Source of the DNA: Schizochytrium sp. CCTCC M209059
Lineage: Eukaryota; Sar; Bigyra; Thraustochytrida; Thraustochytriidae
Reading direction: 5' to 3'
Assembly (NCBI GenBank): GCA_000818945.1
Contig: KN805469.1
Coordinates: 1 to 64,000, forward strand
DNA: 64,000 bases
Under the pieces are notes generated by a model. The model ran no database searches and was not told the origin of the DNA. It saw only the letters and a program-made list of their open reading frames with translations. The number at the start of each line of letters is the position of its first letter. Position 1 is the stretch's first letter. The translations under genes and the position numbers were made by a program. Positions 30,583 through 41,799 of the stretch are shown here, piece after piece.

Positions 30583-32052
30583 TCAATCGCGTCGGCTGCT
30601 CTTGTGCTTCTTGTGCTTTTTATGCTTTTTCTCGCTCTCGTGCTTGCGCGATTTCTTCTTCTTTTCGCCAGAGCGTGACTTGTGTTTCTTGTGGTGCTTG
30701 CGACGCCCTCGGTCATCCCTGCGCCGCCGTTTGCGATCGCGTGATGAAATCGACGAACCCGAATCGCTCCCGCTCTCACTTTCGCTCGCGTGGCTCTCAC
30801 CTGCGGTCCGCTTGTTTGAGTGGCGCCCCTCGCGAGAGAGCTCTCCAGCATTTCGGTTCTCTCGAAAATGAGATCGACGGTCTTCCTCCCGACTCGAATG
30901 AACATGATGCTCGGCGTCTCGAACGTGTCGATGACGATGATGATTTTGATGGCTACGCGGGCCTGCGCGCTCGTGGTATCGCGAGCGCTCGTCTCTGCCC
31001 GTCGAGAACGAGGGCGGAAGTCGCCTTCGCGTGCCTCGTCGAGCATCATTCCATAATTTGGATACAGATTGACTGAAATCGACCTTGATGCGCCGGTCGT
31101 CAATCATGACATTATTCATCTTGAAAAAGGCTTCCTGGCACTGCTCCTCGTTGCCAAACTCGATAAAGGCATACTGAAGCGAGTCTCCGGTCTCCTTGTC
31201 GCGAATAATCTCACACGACTTGACTTCTCCAAAGCGTGAAAAAATGAGCTCCAAATCGTCTTCTTGCGTCGCTGCGTTTAACTTGCACACAAAAAGCACG
31301 TTCTCGGGCGGCTTCATGTCTGCGTCAGGCAAGTCACCAACCATTTCGAGTACAACGGCGCGAGCCTTGGCGTCTCGTGCCTTGCTGCGTTTTTCGAGCT
31401 CCTCTGTGGATACCCCAACATCCTCATCAAGATTCTCATCAAAGCCGATGCGCGGCTCCACGCACTCCTGAGGCGGGCGAGCTCCTGCAGGTAAACTTTG
31501 TGGCCTGGGAAGACCGGGTGGGTCCGGAAAGGGATCGTCAAGCACGTGCGTGCAAAGAATGCGCACGTCGCGAAGAGGGCGGTACTTGTCGTCTACCTGG
31601 AGCTCGTTGATGGCGGCCAGAGTCGAGTCGAGCCCCTCGCCAATCTCGCCAAAGATGGTTCTCGTTCCGTTGAGATGTTCGAGACCATGATCAGTCATGG
31701 TAATCATAAAACTTGAGCCGTTCTGGTCCTTCATCGTGGAGGCCATGCAGACGAGGCCGCGACGGTCAAACTTGGCGCCGCGCACAATCTCGTCTGCAAA
31801 GTATTTTGAGTGGGATGCAGTATCATCGGCATCCTTGTTCTCGAGAAGGCTAAAGACTGACTGCCCGCCCTTCCCCGTGCCAGTGGGGTCGCCTGTTCGC
31901 ACCCAATAGTTCCTCTGGACGTCAAAGAAGAGGTGCCCGTCATAATAGTGCATCTTGCAAAGCTTGACGAAGTTCAAGCACGCAGTAGGACATTTTTCCG
32001 CGTACAGGTCTACCACGAGATTCCCTGCGGACGTCTCCAGCAGCACCGCCAT
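30583..32052 (-). CDS. PPIL4: PPIL4-type cyclophilin with RRM (spliceosome-associated)
   Basis: A 489-residue peptidyl-prolyl cis-trans isomerase-like 4 protein. Residues 1-167 form the cyclophilin domain (starts MAVLLETSAGNLVVDLYAEK, typical of this subgroup, with diverged active-site residues such as NYWVRTGDPTGTG). Residues 251-327 form an RNA recognition motif with RNP2 LFVCKL and RNP1 LQYAFIEF. The tail is Arg/Ser/His/Lys-rich (HKKHKKHKSSRRD end), typical of nuclear-speckle proteins. Human PPIL4 has the same order and length (492 residues); homologues associate with the spliceosome. It has no intron. ATG 32052 is the conserved start. The promoter is shared with the divergent kinesin-5 gene. 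Confidence 0.95.
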   Translation of the reverse strand: MAVLLETSAGNLVVDLYAEKCPTACLNFVKLCKMHYYDGHLFFDVQRNYWVRTGDPTGTGKGGQSVFSLLENKDADDTASHSKYFADEIVRGAKFDRRGLVCMASTMKDQNGSSFMITMTDHGLEHLNGTRTIFGEIGEGLDSTLAAINELQVDDKYRPLRDVRILCTHVLDDPFPDPPGLPRPQSLPAGARPPQECVEPRIGFDENLDEDVGVSTEELEKRSKARDAKARAVVLEMVGDLPDADMKPPENVLFVCKLNAATQEDDLELIFSRFGEVKSCEIIRDKETGDSLQYAFIEFGNEEQCQEAFFKMNNVMIDDRRIKVDFSQSVSKLWNDARRGTRRRLPPSFSTGRDERSRYHERAGPRSHQNHHRHRHVRDAEHHVHSSREEDRRSHFRENRNAGELSREGRHSNKRTAGESHASESESGSDSGSSISSRDRKRRRRDDRGRRKHHKKHKSRSGEKKKKSRKHESEKKHKKHKKHKSSRRD

Positions 32053-33345
32053 CTCTGCTCTTCTCCTCTCCTTGGCGCTTCCCGCTTCCGCACGGGGAGT
32101 GGTAGTCGCGCCGCGCGCAGAGCGACCGTGGTCTCCAATCAGGATTGCGATTGCCTCGGGTTCCTATTTTATTCGCTCAAATTCAAATTACAAGACTTGT
32201 GACACTCGTCTTGCCAAAGGTGATGCCGAGTTGCTTTGCGAAACTTGGGCGGTAAGTCGAAGGAGAAGCCTGAATAGCGCCAGTCAGTCTTCTTTGTCGA
32301 CAACAGCAGCAGCAGCAGCGGTCTCCCCGTCCTCATCGAGACCCAAGAGATGAGCGATCCCAATAACCAACCTTGTTCGTGGTACCCTTCCCAAAGAGAA
32401 AGAACAGAAGAAAAAAAAAAAAAGGAAAAACACCTACGAGCCGCTGCTTCTCGGAGTCCTGCAACCTCCCTCATGATCATGATCCCTGCTGTTATCTGCG
32501 GCTGTTTTGTTCCCAGAAACCTCTGACCGATCCCATCCCGTCCATCCTCGCCGTCGCAACTGCAGCCGACCACGAAAACCGCCGCGCTCGGCCCGGCCCC
32601 TCTCGCTGGCCGCCTCTCTCTCTCTCTTCCTTGGGCCGCCCTCTCTTCCTTTCCGTGCACGGTATCCCGTCTTTCGAACGGCATCAACCCGCGGGTCGCG
32701 CCTAGCGTTCGCCCTAGCCGCGCCGCTAGGCCCGCGCGCGCATGAAACCGCCGGCGGTTTGCGCGCGAGTTTCCCTCCCTCCTCCCGCGCGAGTTTCCTC
32801 CCGTGCGCGGGAGGTCGGGCCGCGCTCTTCGCCCTTCGCTCTCCGCTCTTCGCGCTCCCTCGCGCGGCGGCTGTCTCCGCGCCGCCGGCCGCGCCCCGGG
32901 CGTCTGCCCCGGAGCAGGCTGGCTGGAGGTGGTTTTCTCCCTGGCCGTAACAGCAGAGATCGACGCCGGTATTAAGAGAAAGAGAGAGACCTACGAAGCA
33001 AAGCAAGGAAAGCGAAGCAAAGCAAAGCCAAGCAAAGCGAAGCAAGCAAAGCAAACCGAGACGTTTGCGGCGCCCGAGCCGCCACTCGAGCCCACGCAGC
33101 GAGCGAGCGAGGCCGCGGCAGAGAGCGATCGAGGGAGAGCCGCGCTTCACCGACGTCGAGGTCGACGGCCTCGGGCGGGACAGCGGGATCGAGGAGGAGG
33201 AGGAGGCGGCGATCGCGGAGCCCGAGTTCTGTGCAGAACGGACGGCGACGCGCATAACGTCAACGCAGGAAGCGGCGGCGGGCAAGGAAAAGGAGCACGA
33301 GAGCGGCAGCAGCAAGGAGCGCTCGCTTGCGCGCGCAAAGACACG
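32053..33345. other. Divergent promoter region of PPIL4-like and kinesin-5 genes
   Basis: About 1.3 kb with no gene. Contains a CAG run (about 32307-32321), GC-rich pyrimidine tracts and an AAGC/AAAGC-rich purine patch (about 32990-33055) that is likely the kinesin 5' leader. Confidence 0.5.
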
Positions 33346-36300
33346 ATGCAGCATCAACAGCAACATGGCGCCAGCAGGGAGGACAACATTAAGGTTGTCG
33401 TCCGGTCGCGCCCGCTTAACGCGGCTGAAAAGGCAGCCAAGACACCTAGCCTGGTACAATGCGATGCGGACCGCGGCCAGGTGTCCGTGTCCATGGCTAT
33501 CGGCAGCAAGCGCAGCAGCAAAAAGTACAACTACGACATGGTGTTCGGACCGTACTCTACTCAGGCCGAGGTGTACTCATCAGCGATCCGCCCAGTCGTT
33601 GACGAAGTCCTTCAAGGCTACAACTGCACGGTGTTCGCATACGGTCAAACGGGCACCGGTAAGACGTTCACCATGGAGGGCAATGTCGACGACCCCGAGC
33701 TCCAGGGTATGATTCCCCGTGCCGTCGACAGCATCTTTCAGCGCCTCGAGGCCATCGACGACGCAGAGTACACCATCAAGGTCTCTTTTCTCGAGCTTTA
33801 CAACGAAGAGCTCCAGGATCTTCTCTCCGTCACGGACGAAAAGAGACTTCGCATCCTTGACGACAAGTCCCGTATGGGCACCGGCGTCTCCTGCCACAAT
33901 CTCGAGGAAATCATGGTCAAGAACACTGACGAAATCTTCGAGGTCATGCGCACGGCCATGGCCAAGCGTGCAACGGGCGAGACCAAGCTCAACAAAAATT
34001 CCAGTCGCTCGCACAGCATCTTCACCCTCACGCTGCATATTCGCGAAACGACCCCCGAGGGTGAGGATCTTCTCAAGGTCGGCAAGCTCAATCTCGTCGA
34101 TCTTGCCGGCTCCGAGTGCATCGGACGCTCCGGAGCACAAAATGCCCGCGCTCGCGAAGCCGGCAACATTAACAAGAGTCTGCTTACGCTCGGCCGTGTC
34201 ATTAGCGCTCTCGTCGAAAAGACCCCGCACATTCCTTACCGTGACTCAAAGCTCACTCGTCTGCTGCAAGAGTCTCTCGGCGGCCGCGCCAAGACCTGCA
34301 TTATTGCCACAGTGGCACCCTCCGTGCAGTGCCTAGACGAGACCCTGAGCACTCTCGAGTACGCCAGCCGCGCCAAGACGATCAAGAACAAGCCCGAGGC
34401 CAACCAGCGCATGACCAAACGCACTCTCATCAAGGAATATGCCGAGGATCTCGAGCGTCTCCGGCAGGAACTCTCTGCGGCGCGCGCCAAGGATGGCGTC
34501 TACCTCGCTGAAGATCGCTTCAACGAGATGACAACGCAAATCGAGAGTCAGTCAACTCAGATCGAAGAGCTCGAGGACGCCTTGGAGCACAGGCAAAAGG
34601 AGCTCTCCGAGCTCAAGGATCTCTTTGAAGAGACTTCTTCCAAGCTCGAAGACACCTCTGCCAAGCTCGAGGACACCGAGCAGGAACTCGGGCAGACCAA
34701 GACCGAGCTCACAGAGACCAAGGACGAGCTACAGACCCAGGTGACTCTTGTGGAAGAGACGCGCGTGCTCGTCGGAGCCCACCAGGACACTGAGGCCAAG
34801 CTTCAGGAGCGCACGCGCGAGCTCCACACCGTCCTCGACGAGGCCAAGGGTGATATCGAAAATCTTCATGCCAAGGTCCAGCGCAAGGCCGAACTCGAGG
34901 CCAAGAACATGAACGCGTCGCGTCGTTACCAGGACTCCACGCTTGATGCTCTGACCGGTGTCTCACGCGAGGCTGCTTCCTTTTGCGAGCGCCAGCTGCA
35001 TCACCATGCTGCTCTTGCTTCGGCGGTTCGTGACCTTCGTGCCTCGCACAAGTCGCAAATTGAGGCCGTCGTTGAGGCTATCAACTGTCTCGGAGGCCAT
35101 GCCAACGAGAATCTCGGCACAGTGTCTTCGCAAGCAGTCCCAGCCCTGCGCGATGCCGCAAAGGCGGACTGGAAGCGCGCCGAGGATCAGGCAAACGCTC
35201 ACCTTGACGACGCCAACTCGGGCCTCGAAATCGCCCGCATCGAGGCCACCGCTCCGCTCACGGCTGTTCTTGAAGACGTGCTCGTACGCCAGCAAAATGA
35301 GCTCGATCGTCATGCCTCCGTGGTTGCCGACAGGCTCGCGGCCTCCGTCAGCGATATCGAGGGCTTCGCAGTCAAGCAGACGGCCTCGCTCGATGCCCTC
35401 TCGCAGCGTATCGCCACCGACGCCCAGAATGGCCGCCGCGCGCTCGAGGCGCAGACCACTTCTGTGGGTAACTTTGTCTCCGCGGAGCGTGCCCGTCTCG
35501 AGTCGGCGTCGGATGCACTCATGCAGCAGTTTGCTACAATGCTGACAGCTTTTCGTTCCGAGGCGCAGACAAATCTCGACAACATGCTCTCTGCCACCAA
35601 GGACGCCTGTAGAAACTCTGTGGAAACCATCGCACGCGCCGAAACCCAGACCAAGCAAGAGGTCCAGGCCGTGTCTTCGGCCATGCAGACGTGGTGTTCC
35701 TCGTCGGCTGAGGCCAACAAGGCACTCAAGCAGTCGGTTGAAGCCGATGCCGAGGCTCTTCGTGGTGTCGCTGCCGAGGTTCGTGAAAAGACGGCAGACG
35801 CGGCCTCGCGACTCGCTACGCATACAGGCGCAATGCTCGAGCTGACCAAGGTCGGCCATGCCCAAGCGGCCTCGATTCGCGCCGAGGCCACAGCCACGCT
35901 TGATGCGCAAAGTGCAAATGTGCAAAGCCAAGTGGCCCAATACCAGGAAATTGTCAAGGAGGATCAAAATATGGCGGTCGAAAGTGTGCAGGCGCCGGCC
36001 ACGGCTGTGAACTCGTGGACCAATGCCGCTGAAGCCAGCGCGAACGGCAACAGCGAGGCTCTCTCGACCCACTTTGGGGATGCCCGGAACCGCGTTGAGG
36101 GTCTCACCAAGAGTTGCAACCAGTACGTCAACGAGGAGCTTCTTCGTGACGAGCCAACCAGTACGACTCCGTCAAAAAAGCCTTATGCGTATGCTTCCGA
36201 TATCCCAGCAACAGCCTCGCACGAGGAGATCCTTGCTGCGCACCGCATTGCCAAGAAGGAGCGCCAAGATGCCCTCTGCGACGAGGACCAGCATCAGCAC

Positions 36301-36717
36301 ATGGAGGCCCAGAGCCCGTCGCGCATGTCCGCCTCATCACGAAGTGGCGAAGAAAACGAAAACAAGATGGCCGAGTCGCCCGCATCTCGTCCTGAAACCG
36401 AGGGAACCGCCAGGACCGAACTTGGTGAGATCTCCAGTCGCGTCGTGAACCAGCGGCGCGACCATACAAGCTCCAAAACGTCCATTCCTTTTCCAGGCGG
36501 CAAGAGCCCCGAGAGTGCTCAGGGCAGCCTTGCCTCGGAAGAATCGGAAAACAAAGATCACGAGACCGAGGAAGCGAGCCTCAGCATGGACACAATCATG
36601 TCCATGAAGGTTTCTCAGCTCCGTAAGGAGCTTTCCGCTTTGGGGCTCTCGCAGCTCGGAAAGAAGGATACGCTTCAGCAGCGCCTAATCGACGCAGTCG
36701 AGGCCCAACTCGACTGA
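33346..36717 (+). CDS. Kinesin-5 (BimC/Eg5) motor with C-terminal SAP-like motif
   Basis: A 1123-residue plus-end kinesin. Kinesin-5 tetramers slide antiparallel microtubules to build the bipolar spindle. Motor domain about residues 13-350: P-loop GQTGTGKT near 100-107, switch I NKNSSRSHSIF, switch II LVDLAGSE, and IPYRDSKLTRLLQ. Coiled coil follows from about 365 to 525, then a long helical, Ala-rich stalk/tail. A BimC-box-like segment near 936-952 (TSTTPSKKPYAYASDIP) marks the kinesin-5 family and carries the Thr-Pro of the usual Cdk1 site. Unusually, the last 40 residues (about 1085-1120, MKVSQLRKELSALGLSQLG then KDTLQQRLIDAV) match the SAP helix-extended-helix motif, a DNA-binding module not part of standard kinesin-5. 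ATG 33346 is chosen because it directly precedes the motor; the frame is open further 5' only through low-complexity leader. Confidence 0.93.
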   Translation: MQHQQQHGASREDNIKVVVRSRPLNAAEKAAKTPSLVQCDADRGQVSVSMAIGSKRSSKKYNYDMVFGPYSTQAEVYSSAIRPVVDEVLQGYNCTVFAYGQTGTGKTFTMEGNVDDPELQGMIPRAVDSIFQRLEAIDDAEYTIKVSFLELYNEELQDLLSVTDEKRLRILDDKSRMGTGVSCHNLEEIMVKNTDEIFEVMRTAMAKRATGETKLNKNSSRSHSIFTLTLHIRETTPEGEDLLKVGKLNLVDLAGSECIGRSGAQNARAREAGNINKSLLTLGRVISALVEKTPHIPYRDSKLTRLLQESLGGRAKTCIIATVAPSVQCLDETLSTLEYASRAKTIKNKPEANQRMTKRTLIKEYAEDLERLRQELSAARAKDGVYLAEDRFNEMTTQIESQSTQIEELEDALEHRQKELSELKDLFEETSSKLEDTSAKLEDTEQELGQTKTELTETKDELQTQVTLVEETRVLVGAHQDTEAKLQERTRELHTVLDEAKGDIENLHAKVQRKAELEAKNMNASRRYQDSTLDALTGVSREAASFCERQLHHHAALASAVRDLRASHKSQIEAVVEAINCLGGHANENLGTVSSQAVPALRDAAKADWKRAEDQANAHLDDANSGLEIARIEATAPLTAVLEDVLVRQQNELDRHASVVADRLAASVSDIEGFAVKQTASLDALSQRIATDAQNGRRALEAQTTSVGNFVSAERARLESASDALMQQFATMLTAFRSEAQTNLDNMLSATKDACRNSVETIARAETQTKQEVQAVSSAMQTWCSSSAEANKALKQSVEADAEALRGVAAEVREKTADAASRLATHTGAMLELTKVGHAQAASIRAEATATLDAQSANVQSQVAQYQEIVKEDQNMAVESVQAPATAVNSWTNAAEASANGNSEALSTHFGDARNRVEGLTKSCNQYVNEELLRDEPTSTTPSKKPYAYASDIPATASHEEILAAHRIAKKERQDALCDEDQHQHMEAQSPSRMSASSRSGEENENKMAESPASRPETEGTARTELGEISSRVVNQRRDHTSSKTSIPFPGGKSPESAQGSLASEESENKDHETEEASLSMDTIMSMKVSQLRKELSALGLSQLGKKDTLQQRLIDAVEAQLD

Positions 36718-37307
36718 ATATGAGTTGTTTCGTCTGGCTTCAATGTCTTCTTTCCGCCTTCCGCCACCCACATCACTTTCAACCTTTTTCCACCTTTCCA
36801 CCCACCACCACCACGTGCACCAATCGATCAATATATACCCTCCAAAAATCCACTGACCGCAGCAGCAGGCGCTCGGGGACGCACATGCCATGCACTGTTT
36901 GGCTGCCCGAGAGAGCCCCTGGTTTTGTTACAGAAGTTAAAATGCATGAACGAATGAGAAATGAATCAATCTCCTCTTTCTACCTTGCCTGACGGGGTCC
37001 ATCACTAGGTAATCTCACTGCAGTGCAGTGTCAATACAATCTGAATCTCAATCCCCCTATCTCTGCTCACAACAGGGGACTGTACATTTGTGTCCCTTTC
37101 AACGGACACATGTCTGTAGAATGTGTAATTCCCAAGTGTTTAAGTGCTCCTCTCTCTGAAGCTTGTGGTTGAAGAAAAGGAAAAAGGTCTGGGCCAGAAT
37201 CAAGACGGCAGGCACATAGCGCCGTCGCTGCTAGGCCTACCCGCCCCTGCTCGTGGTGCTGGCGCCGCTGCTGCCGCGCCGGAAGCTCGTTGAGGAGGAC
37301 CGTGCCA
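36718..37307. other. Intergenic, no supported gene
   Basis: Contains the kinesin 3' region (pyrimidine-rich) and the leader of the potassium channel gene. No other feature is seen. Confidence 0.4.
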
Positions 37308-38679
37308 ATGGTGCCGTCAGCGTCCGGATCCTTGTCGTCGGCCCGCATCGCCCCAGCTCCTCGGCAAAGCGGGAGCCTTGACGCGCCACTTGAAAATAGT
37401 GCCTTTGTGCGAGAAGACACGGACGCAAGTGCTTTGAGCAAGGTCCCTTCAATCGAGGACGATGAGCTCGCTAAGATCTCATGTGCTGGGCATATTTGGA
37501 GGTTTCTCGACGATCCGAGCTCAAGCAGAGCGGCGCAATGCTACTCCGTAGCTCTCATGGGTCTCATCACGTTTAGTGTGGTCGTCTTTTGCGTCGAGTC
37601 GCTGCCACGATTCTACGAGGAAAGCCAAGGCGACGAGGAAACAATTTGGGACCGCATTGAGTTTTGCTGCGTTGTCATATTTACGTCAGAGTACGTGCTG
37701 CGTCTCTTTACGTGCCCAAGCAAGTCGGCCTTTCTACGGGATTTTCTCAATTTCGTGGACCTTATTGCAATCGTGCCCTTTTATTTGGAGCGCGCTGCCT
37801 CATATCTTTTGCTTCCTGGAGACGCCGCTGTCTTTCGCGTGGTGCGCCTTGTCCGCGTCTTCCGTGTCTTCAAAATATCCCGCTATTTGTCATGGATTCG
37901 TATCTTTGTTGTCGCTATGCAAAATAGTACGCAGCCGCTCACAATGTTGCTCTTTGTCATGATGGTCGGCTGCGTCTTCTTCTCAAGCGGAATGTTTTTC
38001 CTCGAGAGAGGAGACTTTGATCTCGACCGCGGCGTGTACCTTCGGTCCGATGGATCAGAAAGTCCGTTTCAAAGTATTCCCGCCACCTTTTGGTGGTGTC
38101 TTGTCACGATGACTACTGTCGGCTATGGCGATGTGTATCCCATCACCCCGGGCGGCAAGCTACTCGCTACGGTAACGAGTCTGGCCGGAATTCTCGTGTA
38201 AGTTTCCACCTCTTTTCTTTCTTTCAAAGTCATGCAAGTGATCATGCCGCACGCTGACTTTGCATTGCCACCCTGCGTTGTAAACTAACGAGTCCATGTC
38301 CGGGAAATTGACGATCTTAAGGCTCGCTGTCCCCATCACAGTTATCAGCACGAACTTTTCTGTAGAGTATGAAAAGCTAAAAAAGCAGCGCGCAACAGCT
38401 CGCCATCGCGCAAATTTGCTGCGAAATCACTTTAAAGAACGTCGCTCAGGCCTTGAGTCCATGCAGGCCGAGGTGGCAGATCTCGTCAAGCGCGCCTCGC
38501 AAGATTTTCTTCGTGAAGTTGAGCAGCTTGCGGACACTGCTCGCGAAGAGATGACAATTGAGCTTCAGGAACTCGTCAGGGTGGCGCATGCATCCCGTCA
38601 ACGCGACTTGCGTCGCGTGACAGCTCGTCGTTTCTCCAAAATATCTTCCGAGGATGTTGCTCGTCCTGCTGCCAAGTAA
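37308..38679 (+). CDS. Voltage-gated potassium channel (Kv type), two exons
   Basis: Spliced gene: exons 37308-38197 and 38322-38679, 415 residues. The 124-bp intron has GTAAGT donor at 38198, a CTAAC branch-like motif near 38284 and AG at 38320-38321. Joining restores the S6 helix (LAGILV + LAVPITVISTNF) seen in all Kv channels. Six membrane segments are present. S4 carries R177, R180, R183, R186 and K189 every third residue, so it is a voltage sensor. The pore holds the K+ selectivity filter TMTTVGYGD (T267-D275). The 65-residue N terminus is too short for a T1 tetramerisation domain. The cytosolic C-terminal about 105 residues form a charged helix (KLKKQRATARHRANLLRNHF) that may oligomerise instead. 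ATG 37308 is the first true start; upstream frame begins with TTG. The stop lies 5 bases from the (AGCC)n array. Confidence 0.92.
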
Positions 38680-38683
38680 AACC

Positions 38684-39201
<518 letters not shown>

Positions 39202-39961
39202 ACCATACATATATACAACAAATGACTTCTGCAAGCAAACACACCATGATGGTTCTTCAGGTTATGAGTGGCAATGAACTTTAGCACGCAAGGCCGCAGC
39301 ACACAAGCTTCCCGTTGCAATGAACACTAGATAAAAATCGTTACGAGCTTTCGGCATCACCACATTCCCCTCAATCTCCCAAGCTGCAGGCTACAAGCCA
39401 GCTCCGCTTCTCATGCACCACCATCCCCATTACCCTCTTGCGCTCCCGCCCGCCCGGCCCCCACATTCTCCCGCCACCCTCGCCGCATCGCCGGCCCTAC
39501 CCGCGCCCGCGCAGCGAGGGCCCTCCCTCCCGGGTCCTTGCGCCCTCTCCGCGCGGCGCTCTGCCTGCACCCAGCAGTGAAGCTTCTCCAGGCTCATCTT
39601 TCTTTCTCTCCGTCGCGTTCTTCCTCGCCTTCGTGCTGGGCGCCAAAGCCGAGACACGAGACGCGCGCGCGGAGCCCGCGCGGAGGCGGCGATCGGCTGA
39701 CGCGGCGGCGTCTGCGGACGTGCGTGCGTGCGTGCGTGCGTGCGTGCTCGCGAGCGCGGGCGAGCGGGAGCGACAGCTCGCGGAGGCAGGTCCATCGGGG
39801 CGAGGCGGTTGCCTTGGCGGGAGGGCCACGTTGAAGGAGAGAGACCCGGACCCGGACCCCGACGTCGACGTCGACGACGCCAAGGCTCGTGCGTACGTTC
39901 GCTCGCGCCTGTGCGTCTCCGCTGCCGTAAACCGTAGCGAAGGTCTTCACGCGTCGTCAAG
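39202..39961. other. Intergenic / Rpt1 5' leader
   Basis: GC-rich DNA with a CGTG run (about 39718-39745). No gene is supported before the Rpt1 start. Confidence 0.45.
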
Positions 39962-41344
39962 ATGGCGCGCAAGGAAAAGGAATCCAAAAGGGGCAAGTCG
40001 CCCAAGGCCGCCCGCAACGAGGATAAGGATAAGCGCAAGAAGGAGGAAGGCGAGACAGAGGAGAAGAAAGAGGAAAAGGACGAGGATGAAAAGGAGGAAA
40101 AGATGAATGCTGCCCTCGATGCGGGTGACATTGCGCTCCTCAAGAGCTACGGTCTCGGCGCCTACACTTTGGCCATCAAGGAGGCCGAGAAGGCCGTGGA
40201 GACGACTCTCAAGCGCGTAAACGAGCTCGCTGGCGTCAAAGAGTCCGATACGGGTCTTGCGCCTCCCAGTCTGTGGGATCTTGTCTCCGACAAGCAAATG
40301 ATGCAGGAGGAGCAGCCGCTCCAGGTAGCGCGTTGCACCAAGATCATTGACGCTGACACAGACGAGGCCAAGTATGTGGTGTCCATCAAGCAAATCGCAA
40401 AGTTCGTGGTTGCCCTCGACGAAAAGGTGTCCCCTACTGACGTGGAAGAGGGTATGCGCGTCGGTGTCGACAGAAGCAAGTACTCGATCAAGATCCCGCT
40501 CCCACCTCGGATCGATCCCTCGGTCTCGCTCATGACTGTCGAGGACAAACCCAATGTGACTTACGACGACGTCGGTGGTGCCAAGGAGGGCCTCGAGAAG
40601 CTCCGCGAAGTCCTCGAGCTTCCCCTCTTGCACCCGGAGCGCTTCACGCAGCTCGGCATCGACCCGCCCAAGGGCATTCTTCTCTACGGTCCCCCGGGTA
40701 CCGGCAAGACACTCTCGGCTCGTGCCTGCGCCAACGGCACGGACGCCACGTTCATTCGCGTCATTGGAAGCGAACTTGTCCAAAAGTATGTCGGAGAGGG
40801 CGCGCGGCTCGTGCGCGAGCTCTTTCAGATGGCGCGATCGAAAAAGGCCGCCATTATCTTTTTTGATGAGATTGACGCCATCGGCGGCTCGCGCGAAGGT
40901 GGCGACAGCTCCAACGACACCGAAGTGAACCGAACAATGCTTGAGATCGTCACACAGCTCGACGGCTTCAGCGCCCGTGGCAACATCAAGGTTCTCATGG
41001 CTACAAACAGACCCGATACGCTCGATCCCGCGCTCATGCGTCCCGGTCGCCTTGACCGCAAGGTCGAGTTTGGTCTCCCTGATCTTGAGGGTCGTGCGCA
41101 CATTCTGCGCATCCACACCAAGTCCATGAGTGTAGAAAAGGGCATTCGCTTCGAGCTCCTCGCCCGCCTCACGCCCAACACTACTGGCGCAGAGCTCCGC
41201 TCCGTCACCACCGAGGCCGGCATGTTTGCTATTCGCGCCAGGCGCAAGGTTGTCACGGAGAAGGATCTTCTTGACGCCATCAACAAGGTCATCAAGGGAT
41301 ACCAAAAGTTCTCCTCCACCGCAAAGTACATGGTCTACAACTAA
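39962..41344 (+). CDS. PSMC2: 26S proteasome regulatory ATPase Rpt1 (PSMC2)
   Basis: A 460-residue AAA+ ATPase of the 19S base, which unfolds ubiquitinated substrates and opens the 20S gate. Residues 1-48 are a highly charged Lys/Glu extension, longer than usual. A coiled-coil/OB region runs from about 60 to 185. The AAA module begins at DDVGGAKEG; Walker A GPPGTGKT is at 243-250 and Walker B IIFFDEID at 298-305. The second region of homology (RPGRLDRKVEF) and arginine fingers are intact. The end KYMVYN corresponds to the Rpt1 tail. The segment LPPRIDPSVSLMTVEDKPNV is characteristic of Rpt1 and not of other Rpt subunits. Start ATG 39962, no intron. Confidence 0.97.
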   Translation: MARKEKESKRGKSPKAARNEDKDKRKKEEGETEEKKEEKDEDEKEEKMNAALDAGDIALLKSYGLGAYTLAIKEAEKAVETTLKRVNELAGVKESDTGLAPPSLWDLVSDKQMMQEEQPLQVARCTKIIDADTDEAKYVVSIKQIAKFVVALDEKVSPTDVEEGMRVGVDRSKYSIKIPLPPRIDPSVSLMTVEDKPNVTYDDVGGAKEGLEKLREVLELPLLHPERFTQLGIDPPKGILLYGPPGTGKTLSARACANGTDATFIRVIGSELVQKYVGEGARLVRELFQMARSKKAAIIFFDEIDAIGGSREGGDSSNDTEVNRTMLEIVTQLDGFSARGNIKVLMATNRPDTLDPALMRPGRLDRKVEFGLPDLEGRAHILRIHTKSMSVEKGIRFELLARLTPNTTGAELRSVTTEAGMFAIRARRKVVTEKDLLDAINKVIKGYQKFSSTAKYMVYN

Positions 41345-41799
41345 AGGTAATTACTACTGACTCTTTCCTTTTTGACGTCGCTGCGTAACTAGCTCACAAG
41401 TCCCTCTTGCTCTCTTGCTCGTGCATCCCTCATCGCTAATTCGTCGATGATGGATCTTCGTTCTTCGAGCTTCTTGCAATTCGGCGCCGTTCGTTAACGT
41501 TCTTTCTTGGCGGCTGGCTACCTTTATTCTCCTTCAAGTGGAAACGAATTTCCAGCACGTGCACGCAGAAGTACCAATATCAATTAGCGGCCGCGGCTGC
41601 AAACTCGGAACAAGACGCGTCGTGTGGCGTCGCGTCGCGTCGCGAATCGCGCCACGAGTCTTCGCTGTGTAACCTTTCGAAGCCCCTTCCCTCACCCCGC
41701 CCCCCGCCTTCCCCCCCCAACAACCATCCTTGGTCGTCAGGATCGTCGCCTGCCTCTGACCGCGTCGCTGAGCGAGGGCGGTAAAAGAAAGTCAAGAAG
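41345..41799. other. Intergenic, no supported gene
   Basis: Contains the Rpt1 3' end and leader of the arrestin-like gene. A GCGTC-type repeat lies at about 41617-41645. Confidence 0.4.

Noticed and set aside
39947..41305. 452-codon minus-strand frame opposite Rpt1
   Set aside because: Antisense shadow; Rpt1 on the plus strand is certain.
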